A DNA stretch of 12,432 nucleotides. Source: RGIG5952 sp045603485. GTDB lineage: Bacteria > Verrucomicrobiota > Kiritimatiellia > RFP12 > JAAYLN01. Shown piece by piece: positions 7,359 to 12,432 of the stretch. How positions within the stretch are numbered: position 1 is the first letter of the stretch; each line of letters begins with the position of its first letter. The notes beneath the pieces are model-generated. The model saw nothing but the letters and a program-made list of their open reading frames with translations, searched no databases and was not told the DNA's origin. The stretch is from assembly GCA_045603485.1 (NCBI GenBank), contig JAZUMF010000130.1:1-12432 (forward strand). Reading direction: 5' to 3'. A program made the translations under genes and the position numbers.

Positions 7359-8162
7359 ATGAAGCCTTTTTTTACATTTTTAATTTTGCCTCTCTTTTTT
7401 ATTTTGGGCGGCTGCAGCGATTCTAATGGTGGCTTAAAGGCCGCTGACGGAGATAAATCAAAAGAAATGCAGGCGGCGATAGCAGCCGAGCGTATTGGTG
7501 ATTTTGATGAGGCGATCCGTCTTTACAATGAGACGATTGATAATTATAAGGACGCCTCATTGGCTAACCTTCAGTTAGCTCTTTTGTTGCATGAATACAA
7601 AAAAGATTATCTTGGCGCAATTTTCTATTATCGCCGTTATATTGAGACGGCAAAGGAACGCAAGGTCAGGGACTTTTCTATTGTTTCAAATCGCATTGAA
7701 AAGGTAGAGCAGCTTCTTTCCGCCAAATATGTAAGTGATATAGCCTCCAGTTACCCGTCAGAGGCGGTCGCTCTCAGAAAAGAGTATAATACCCTTGATA
7801 AGAAAGTGACAAAGCTTGAAAATGAAAAGAAGGGGCTGCTGGCTTCTAATGAAACATTGCGTGCAGAAATTGTTCGCTTGAATAATAAAATTGACCAGCA
7901 GCTTCTTTGGATCAAGCGTATTCAAGCCTCTCCCGATGGTGGAATTTCGTCGAATGGCCGTGTCGGTTCTGTTACTGTTACAGATGCTGATGGTAATAGC
8001 AAGGTTCTGCAGACATACGAGGTGCAGGCAGGAGACAGCCTCTCAAAGATTGCTGAATATGCATATGGAGACCGCACATTGTGGCCTCGTATTCGCGATG
8101 CAAATCCCGACAAGATTAAGGATGAACGCGTTAAGGTCGGCGATATCCTTATTATTCCTTGA
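7359..8162 (+). CDS. LysM lipoprotein with TPR-like and coiled-coil regions
   Basis: A 267-residue predicted lipoprotein: the signal peptide ends in the lipobox LGGC with lipidated Cys19. After it come a TPR-like helical region (about 37-100, including AERIGDFDEAIRLYNETI), a coiled coil (about 137-185), and a C-terminal LysM domain (about 219-266: YEVQAGDSLSKIA, then NP and VKVGDILIIP). LysM binds peptidoglycan N-acetylglucosamine, so the protein probably links the membrane to the cell wall and presents a protein-interaction region. The ribosome binding site is weak (GTGAG at 7343-7347). It has a possible promoter of its own, and the next gene's ATG lies 9 bp after its stop, so the two are translationally close. 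No known named orthologue is claimed. Confidence 0.85.
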   Translation: MKPFFTFLILPLFFILGGCSDSNGGLKAADGDKSKEMQAAIAAERIGDFDEAIRLYNETIDNYKDASLANLQLALLLHEYKKDYLGAIFYYRRYIETAKERKVRDFSIVSNRIEKVEQLLSAKYVSDIASSYPSEAVALRKEYNTLDKKVTKLENEKKGLLASNETLRAEIVRLNNKIDQQLLWIKRIQASPDGGISSNGRVGSVTVTDADGNSKVLQTYEVQAGDSLSKIAEYAYGDRTLWPRIRDANPDKIKDERVKVGDILIIP

Positions 8163-8170
8163 GTTTTGTC

Positions 8171-8467
8171 ATGTCGGAGTTTCAAAATAGACCGGAGAAT
8201 ATCCGCAAACCGCGCCGCCGCCTTTGGCATTTTGATGGGCGAAAGACCAATTGGAAGTTGAATGTCAGACATGGGGATTCTGCTTTTAGGCGCGATTCCG
8301 ACCTTGATAACGGTAAGTTGATGCATTATCTTCGCATGGGGTCTACGCATGCAGATATTGAAGCGGAAGACAACAAAATTGATCCCGTAGACCGCAAAGC
8401 GACAGTAATAAAATGGCTTTGTTTTCTCGCCGCATTTTGGATTATCTTTAAATTTGTAAGGTTATAG
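8171..8467 (+). CDS. Small single-TM protein of unknown function
   Basis: A 98-residue protein with a strongly basic N-terminal third (residues 7-40, rich in Arg/Lys, with RKPRRRLWHFDGRK), an acidic middle (61-75) and one C-terminal hydrophobic segment (about 77-95) ending in a basic tail. It is probably a tail-anchored-like inner-membrane protein with most of its length in the cytoplasm. I recognise no family. ATG 8171 is preferred over the TTG at 8159, which overlaps the previous stop; TGAG at 8160-8163 could act as the ribosome binding site. It is packed tightly between the LysM lipoprotein gene (8-bp gap) and the glycosyltransferase gene (6-bp gap), which argues that it is a real, co-translated gene. 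Confidence 0.7.
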   Translation: MSEFQNRPENIRKPRRRLWHFDGRKTNWKLNVRHGDSAFRRDSDLDNGKLMHYLRMGSTHADIEAEDNKIDPVDRKATVIKWLCFLAAFWIIFKFVRL

Positions 8468-8473
8468 TTTCAA

Positions 8474-10030
8474 ATGAAAAGTTTCACTAAATTTCTAATT
8501 GCCGGAGCATTCGGTTTAACTATAGTCCTATATGCGGTAAATATATTTTTAGGACCCCTAAATCTTGATGAGGGGTGGTATCTTTATGCTGCAAAATCAT
8601 ACGCATTAGGCGAGAGACCATATCAGGATTTTTTCTTTACTCAAGCACCATTATTGCCGGCGATTTATGGTTTTTTATCACCGCTTTGGTCTTCAAATGG
8701 TGTTTTAGGCGGCAGAGTTTTAAGTGCAATCTTCGGTTTGCTTTCAGCGATTTTAGCTTCACTTATTGCTATCTCTGCTGTTCCAAAAGATCGTAAATTT
8801 GCAACAGCCTTAACAGTATTCTTGCTTTTAGGTGGTAATGTTTATCATAGTTATTTCACGGCTATTCCCAAAACATACGCACTCGCGGCGTTTTTTACAA
8901 CCGGCGGTTTTTTTGCCCTGTCGTTTGCTTTAAGAGAACAGGGTGAAAAAAACGGCGGCAAATCCAGTAAAATCAAAGCCTTACTGATTGCCTCGGGCGG
9001 TTTTCTGTTGGCCCTTGCCGCCGCAACCCGTCTTTCATTGGGGGCGATGCTTCTAGCGACTGGTATATATTTGCTTTGCTCCTTTAAGAGAACCGGGATA
9101 GCCTGGTTATGGTTTGGCGTCGGGGGGCTTTTAGGCTTGGCTGTGACCATATTACCGCATATTATCGGGTGTTATGACGCCTTTGCCTTTGCAAATTTCT
9201 TCCATGGTGGGCGTGAAGCGGGGGGCTTGGTCTTTACCTTAGGTTCCATATCACGGCTTGCGAGAAATTATTTCCCCGTAGTGCTTATTGCGATAGCCTT
9301 TCTTGTGCTTCTTGTCGCAGGTGACAACCGTGGAAAGGTGAAACCGTTTTTACCGCTAATGTGGCTTTCTGCTTTTGCCTTAACCTTTATCGTTCATGTA
9401 CTGTCACCTTTTCCGTATGACGACTATCAGGTGCCTTTGATGCCACTTGCGACAACGGCTTTTGTTGCCTTTTTTTGGCAATGTTGCTCCTTAAACTTCA
9501 AACAAGAGTCAGCATTGCTCCTTTCTATTACGCTTATCGTCGCGATTGCCGCATTCACTTCACCCTTGAATGAATCATGGGTTGTTGTTAGAAAAGACCG
9601 TTTTTGGGTTGAGACGAAGCAACAGCCAGACATTCAGTTGCTTCGCAATACTGCAAAGAAAATATCGCAATCAGTTCCCGCCGACGCAGAAGTATTGACT
9701 CAAGATACATATTTAGCAGTTGATGCTGATCGTCGTGTGCCAAAAGGCTTTGAGATGGGACCATTTGGCTATTTCCCAAATCTTTCCGATGAGGAAGCTA
9801 GAAAATATCATGTTTTGAACAAAAAACTCCTCGTTGATGCAATAGAATCAACATCAGCACCAATTGCCGCCGCCAGTGGATATGCCTTTTCAATGGGAGC
9901 CCCTGAAATGACAAAGTGCGACGACTTCAGAAGAGAGATACTTTTAAAATTGAATGCTCTTTATCCAAAAAAAGAGACCGTTCCGAATTTTGGGCAAGAG
10001 CATACCACGCTGGAGATTTTCAGCAGATAA
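8474..10030 (+). CDS. Glycosyltransferase family 39-like (PMT_2) membrane protein
   Basis: A 518-residue polytopic membrane protein with about ten to twelve hydrophobic segments (for example 5-27, 82-104, 107-126, 132-152, 168-188, 208-232, 265-284, 292-310, 346-362) and a soluble C-terminal part (about 363-518). The first extracytoplasmic loop holds LDEGWYLYAA (31-40); the acidic pair D32-E33 is in the position of the catalytic/metal-binding acid of ArnT/PMT-type GT-C transferases, followed by PYQDFFFTQAPLLPAIYG (49-66), also typical. Such enzymes move a sugar from a polyprenyl-phosphate carrier to lipid or protein on the periplasmic side; donor and acceptor are unknown. The start follows TAAGG (8457-8461). 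It is the last gene of the + strand run and uses more TTA leucine and AT-rich codons near its start than rny does. Confidence 0.82.
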   Translation: MKSFTKFLIAGAFGLTIVLYAVNIFLGPLNLDEGWYLYAAKSYALGERPYQDFFFTQAPLLPAIYGFLSPLWSSNGVLGGRVLSAIFGLLSAILASLIAISAVPKDRKFATALTVFLLLGGNVYHSYFTAIPKTYALAAFFTTGGFFALSFALREQGEKNGGKSSKIKALLIASGGFLLALAAATRLSLGAMLLATGIYLLCSFKRTGIAWLWFGVGGLLGLAVTILPHIIGCYDAFAFANFFHGGREAGGLVFTLGSISRLARNYFPVVLIAIAFLVLLVAGDNRGKVKPFLPLMWLSAFALTFIVHVLSPFPYDDYQVPLMPLATTAFVAFFWQCCSLNFKQESALLLSITLIVAIAAFTSPLNESWVVVRKDRFWVETKQQPDIQLLRNTAKKISQSVPADAEVLTQDTYLAVDADRRVPKGFEMGPFGYFPNLSDEEARKYHVLNKKLLVDAIESTSAPIAAASGYAFSMGAPEMTKCDDFRREILLKLNALYPKKETVPNFGQEHTTLEIFSR

Positions 10031-10036
10031 TGCATA

Positions 10037-10110
10037 GTTGTCGCCAAGTCCAAATTATAGCGGGCGGTATCGGCAACAACTGAGATGTGCCGTAATAGAG
10101 TTTTACGGCA
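10037..10110. other. Hairpin-forming convergent intergenic region
   Basis: Two dyads lie between the convergent genes. GTTGTCGCC (10037-10045) pairs with GGCAACAAC (10072-10080) with one mismatch. TGCCGTAA (10088-10095) pairs perfectly with TTACGGCA (10103-10110) around a 7-nt loop. Neither strand has a U-run after the stem, so these are not classic intrinsic terminators, although their place suits transcription end points for both genes. Confidence 0.4.
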
Positions 10111-10151
10111 GACCTGTCTACAAAAACGAAGACTTCAAATGTAAGTGTGAT

Positions 10152-11411
10152 TTATCGTACTTTTAAGACGGTAGCCTTCGGCGTCAACGGAGATGACAAA
10201 TAAACCATCCACGCCTTTCGGCTGCCGTTACGGTATACACCAATGCAATTTTCAGGATGAGCAACACTCAATTCAGCTGATGTCATTGAATCGGCGACAT
10301 TCTTCCAACCGAATTTTCTGTCTCGAGGAACATAAATGGTACATTTCTTTGTACCGGCTGATGTGCTTATTCCAGACAAAAAACGGTCAACGGCAGTTGT
10401 TGATGCGGCACCAAAGAATCTCAATTTGGTTAAACCTGCCCAACTGGCACTACCACCCATTGTAACAAGATTTGTTGAGCCAATCAGGCACTCAGTGACG
10501 GCAGTAGCTTTATTAAAGACCTTTGAGCCAATATTATTCAATGAATTACAGTGAAACTCAACCTTTTTCAGAGTACTGCACCCATAAAATATGCCCACCC
10601 ATGCGCCTGTTTCACCGGTAGCAAGGCTTTCCACATTTCCACCCTTTGCGATAAAATGTGATAAATATTGAGTCTGTAAAAATGCGCTAGTGCCAAGATA
10701 ATCGAGGTTGTCCAAAACCACTCCGCCGCGGAAAGAATTCATTCTACCGTATGACCCAGAGCCATCGGCGGCAAAAGCGGAATTACCGATGTGACGAACA
10801 GTAGGAAGGATAATTTCAGATAAATCAGTAGTAACCGAACGAGTGAAAAAGAATGCCTTATTACCTATCTTTGTAAGATTTGGAGAATCCAACATGATAT
10901 TTGTGACCGATGATGCGTATGTAAAAGCATAGTCGGGCACGACCGAAAAAGTTCCTGAAATTCGAACATCTTTAACAGCACATCCTGTAGAATCCGAATC
11001 ATTTTTTGCCAGCAGTACACCGTTACCGAGATCTGAAACATTGTTTATAAAAATATTGGTGACAGAACGATTGCGTGTAAAACTGAAAGCAAATTTTGTA
11101 AGTGTCACATTGGTAATCGGATACTCAATACCGTTTTGTAAAATAACAATATCGCGCAAATCCAAAGTGCCGTTTCCACCGCTGCTTCTAATTGCGGAAG
11201 ATGTTCTGGTGGTGGCGACAAGACCGATTGTACCATTCTTCATTGATGTATTGGAATTGTCAGATAAATAAACAGACCAACCATTCTCGTCTGTCATCCA
11301 ATTCTGTTCTCCAGAATATGCGTTGGCTTGTCGCCCAAGCGTCCATGTCTTTGCCAGTGCACATGATGCAACAAATAAACTCAAAATGAAACAATAGATG
11401 ATGCGTTTCAT
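10152..11411 (-). CDS. Secreted BspA-like leucine-rich-repeat (LRR_5) protein
   Basis: A 419-residue exported protein: the signal peptide is residues 1-20 (MKRIIYCFILSLFVASCALA, cleavage before KTW). The mature part shows degenerate LRR_5/BspA-type units, marked by IG-x-x-AF motifs: IGNKAFF (182-188), IGNSAFA (208-214), LGTSAFL (239-245) and IGSKVFN (294-300), with VTNI and LTKIG strands between. The C-terminus (CTIYVPRDRKFGW, then RNGSRKAWMVYLSS) looks like a closing module. Such proteins are surface adhesins or binding proteins; the ligand is unknown. The start has a strong AAAGGAGA site (11421-11428) 9 nt upstream and a consensus promoter. It is convergent to the + strand operon and independently transcribed. 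No sortase or PEP-CTERM anchor is seen. Confidence 0.82.
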   Translation of the reverse strand: MKRIIYCFILSLFVASCALAKTWTLGRQANAYSGEQNWMTDENGWSVYLSDNSNTSMKNGTIGLVATTRTSSAIRSSGGNGTLDLRDIVILQNGIEYPITNVTLTKFAFSFTRNRSVTNIFINNVSDLGNGVLLAKNDSDSTGCAVKDVRISGTFSVVPDYAFTYASSVTNIMLDSPNLTKIGNKAFFFTRSVTTDLSEIILPTVRHIGNSAFAADGSGSYGRMNSFRGGVVLDNLDYLGTSAFLQTQYLSHFIAKGGNVESLATGETGAWVGIFYGCSTLKKVEFHCNSLNNIGSKVFNKATAVTECLIGSTNLVTMGGSASWAGLTKLRFFGAASTTAVDRFLSGISTSAGTKKCTIYVPRDRKFGWKNVADSMTSAELSVAHPENCIGVYRNGSRKAWMVYLSSPLTPKATVLKVR

Positions 11412-11546
11412 AAAAACAAGTCTCCTTTCAGATTTTTTGTCATCCAGCGTTGTAAATAAGACTCATCCTTTAAAGGTATGGGCACTGCTCAAATCAGATT
11501 GCAAATCCGCTTTTTCTGAAAAGACCTTTGCAACTTGATATTAAAT

Positions 11547-11574
11547 ATTTTAGGCATACGAAATAATTTGTCAA
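11547..11574 (-). promoter_or_regulatory. Predicted promoter of the LRR protein gene
   Basis: Read on the minus strand: TTGACA (11574-11569, 6 of 6), a 16-bp spacer and TAAAAT (11552-11547, 5 of 6). Transcription would begin near 11540, giving a leader of about 130 nt before the ATG at 11411. Confidence 0.62.
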
Positions 11575-11655
11575 GTTCCCTACAGAAAAATATTATTCGC
11601 GTTAAATATTTTTTGTCGTCTTGTGTTACGGTACATGGTATAGAAAAGCCGCGCC

Positions 11656-11718
11656 GCGCATGGAGGATAAGACCATGCGCATTGTGCATGAGGGCGCGTG
11701 TACTCACGCGCCGATGCA
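11656..11718. other. Tandem GC-rich hairpins
   Basis: GCGCATGG (11656-11663) and CCATGCGC (11673-11680) form a perfect 8-bp stem with a 9-nt loop. Immediately after, GGCGCGTG (11693-11700) and CACGCGCC (11705-11712) form a perfect 8-bp stem with a TACT loop, extended by TGCAT/ATGCA (11685-11689 with 11714-11718). They stand out as GC-rich in an AT-rich spacer. No U-run follows on either strand, so they are not standard terminators. A REP-type element or a structured RNA are both possible. Confidence 0.55.
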
Positions 11719-11778
11719 AGCGGTGGTAGATGAGAGATAAGGGTGGTGAGGTGCAATGCATAGGGGAGAAATCGAAAA

Positions 11779-11842
11779 GGACTGTCCCCTAAAAAGTAAT
11801 AAAAAGTTTTACCGCAAAGAACGCATAGAACGCAGAGATTTT
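11779..11842 (+). repeat. Composite intergenic repeat, copy A
   Basis: GGACTGTCCCCT is followed by AAAAAGT, then AAAAAGTTTTACCGC and a 9-bp-period tract of CGCAAAG, CGCATAG and CGCAGAG (starting 11813, 11822, 11831), ending in ATTTTTAAAAG. Same plan as copies B and C. Confidence 0.65.
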
Positions 11843-11865
11843 TAAAAGGGGTAGTTAAAAGTCCT

Positions 11866-11900
11866 CACGCAGAGCCGCAGAGGCGCAAAGACGCAGAGAG
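11866..11900 (+). repeat. 8-bp-period CGCAGAG tandem tract
   Basis: Four units, CGCAGAG, CGCAGAG, CGCAAAG and CGCAGAG, start at 11868, 11876, 11884 and 11892, exactly 8 bp apart. This kind of CGCAGAG tract is a recurrent intergenic repeat in diverse bacteria. It is not coding here. Confidence 0.65.
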
Positions 11901-11983
11901 ACTGTATCTTGGTTCTTAGAGGTTATAAGGTGGCAAGTTTGACAGTAAAGACAGTTTGCGAGTTTTACAGTTTTAATTGGTAA

Positions 11984-12031
11984 GGCCTGTCCCCTTAAAA
12001 GTTTTACCGCAGAGAAAACAGAGATTTTGTG
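11984..12031 (+). repeat. Composite intergenic repeat, copy B
   Basis: GGCCTGTCCCC is followed by TTAAAAGTTTTACCGCAGAG and a degenerate AACAGAG unit 9 bp on, ending in ATTTTGTG. TAAGG and CCTTA around the core can pair. Confidence 0.65.
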
Positions 12032-12120
12032 AAAAATTTGTTCCGCACCGTAATCTCATTTTGGGTATGTGAAAAATCTAGAATGTTTATTATTAGGATA
12101 TTGTTAAGGGAAACTGAATA

Positions 12121-12169
12121 GGCCTGTCCCCTTAAAAAGTTTTCCCGCAAAAAACGCAGAGATTTTGTG
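12121..12169 (+). repeat. Composite intergenic repeat, copy C
   Basis: GGCCTGTCCCCTTAAAAAG is followed by TTTTCCCGCAAAAAACGCAG, with CGCA units at 12146 and 12155, ending in ATTTTGTGG. Very close to copy B in sequence and orientation. Confidence 0.65.
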
Positions 12170-12353
12170 GCAGTTTGGCAGTTTGAAAAATGATATTCTT
12201 CATTCATATAATATCTCAAAATGCAATAATACAGATTTGTAAAAATAATGGGTGTGCGGTAACCTGAAAAGCAACTTGACTTAGTTTTTAAGGCTCTTCC
12301 TTAAAAAGTGTGGGTAAGCATCAAAATTGGTGCTTACTATGAGCTTAAAAGAG

Positions 12354-12382
12354 TTGACAAAAAAAGCGTCATATAAGAAAAT
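12354..12382 (+). promoter_or_regulatory. Predicted transposase promoter
   Basis: TTGACA (12354-12359) and GAAAAT (12377-12382, 4 of 6) have 17-bp spacing. The AAGGAG site (12398-12403) lies about 10 nt downstream of the expected transcription start. Confidence 0.4.
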
Positions 12383-12409
12383 CCTGTATTGCAAAAAAAG
12401 GAGCTTAAT

Positions 12410-12432
12410 ATGACGCTCAATGATTTTATCAA
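12410..12432 (+). CDS. Probable transposase, first codons only (truncated by window)
   Basis: ATG 12410 is preceded by a strong AAGGAG (12398-12403) with 6-nt spacing and opens MTLNDFI before the window ends. This start resembles the N-termini of some ISL3-family transposases, but seven residues cannot prove a family. The assignment rests mainly on the terminal-repeat-like sequence at 12292. Confidence 0.45.

Larger units (their letters stand above)
11412..12291. other. Non-coding, repeat-rich spacer
   Basis: About 880 bp between the LRR gene and the insertion sequence. It holds the LRR gene's leader and promoter, the tandem hairpins and the composite repeats listed separately. The short open frames in it cross the hairpins and repeats, lack ribosome binding sites and show no family features. 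Positions 12170-12283 are AT-rich and show nothing I can assign. Confidence 0.6.
12292..12432 (+). mobile_element. Left end of a probable ISL3-family insertion sequence (partial)
   Basis: GGCTCTTCC at 12292 followed by TTAAAAAGTGTGGGTAAG has the GGCTCTT start that I recall for ISL3-family terminal repeats. It is followed 118 bp later by a well-formed gene start. A subterminal hairpin (12314-12322 with 12329-12337, one G-T pair) lies between. The 8 bases just outside, GTTTTTAA (12284-12291), would be the target duplication if this is right (ISL3 elements make 8-bp AT-rich duplications). The right end is outside the window, so this rests on the left terminus and gene start only. Confidence 0.5.

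Noticed and set aside
11656..11718. Integron attC site
   Set aside because: The dyad symmetry is tempting but the conserved GTTRRRY / RYYYAAC ends are missing.
11489..11761. Minus-strand open frame of 90 codons
   Set aside because: It runs through the GC-rich hairpins and across the LRR gene promoter, has no convincing ribosome binding site and no recognisable domain.
12285..12307. Intrinsic terminator
   Set aside because: The stem has T's on the 5' arm and A's on the 3' arm, the reverse of a terminator, and is A/T-rich. It is better read as an insertion-sequence junction.
1..12432. tRNA or rRNA genes
   Set aside because: I found no cloverleaf with the conserved T-loop and no rRNA-like sequence in the non-coding stretches.

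Overview
The window (about 12.4 kb) looks like a chromosomal segment of a bacterium with a Gram-negative-type envelope. It carries a predicted lipoprotein, periplasmic or surface signal peptides, and a PMT-type membrane glycosyltransferase. The combination of an rny-ymdB pair, BspA-like LRR surface proteins and abundant CTGTCCC / CGCAGAG intergenic repeats suggests the PVC superphylum (Verrucomicrobiota, Kiritimatiellota or Lentisphaerota), possibly gut-associated. That placement is an inference from style; no 16S or other marker is present.

Layout. Positions 1-586 hold no confident gene. They contain a possible decayed reading frame (1-297), four CTGTCCC-centred repeats spaced 50-53 bp (347-515), a 12-bp palindrome and a good sigma70-type promoter (524-551). 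Eight genes then run on the + strand: a metallophosphoesterase (587-1411); an unusual HTH-cupin-acyl-CoA ligase fusion (1553-3835) with its own extended -10 promoter; an exported phytase-like esterase-family protein (3870-4880); RNase Y (4906-6456); a YmdB-type phosphodiesterase (6486-7286); a TPR/coiled-coil/LysM lipoprotein (7359-8162); a 98-residue single-TM protein (8171-8467); and a glycosyltransferase-39-like membrane protein (8474-10030). Gaps from 3835 to 10030 are short (about 6-72 bp), so 1553-10030 is probably one operon, with an internal promoter before the LysM gene.

A convergent intergenic region with hairpins (10031-10151) separates this block from a minus-strand LRR_5/BspA-like secreted protein (10152-11411), which has its own consensus promoter and a leader of about 130 nt. 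Positions 11412-12291 are non-coding. They hold two strong GC-rich hairpins and three composite repeats (GG[C/A]CTGTCCCC followed by an AAAAGTTTT-CCGC/CGCAGAG tract), related to the repeats at the left end and in the same orientation. From 12292 to the window edge there is what appears to be the left end of an ISL3-type insertion sequence, with the first codons of its transposase.

How the genes may work together: rny and ymdB form a known RNA-turnover / cyclic-nucleotide pair. The genes around them are mostly envelope functions (LysM lipoprotein, small TM protein, lipid-linked sugar transferase, exported phytase-like protein), and the acyl-CoA ligase fusion carries its own DNA-binding and sensing modules. 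I see no defence system, CRISPR array, tRNA or rRNA. The most distinctive items are the fusion enzyme and the repeat clusters on either side of the gene block.
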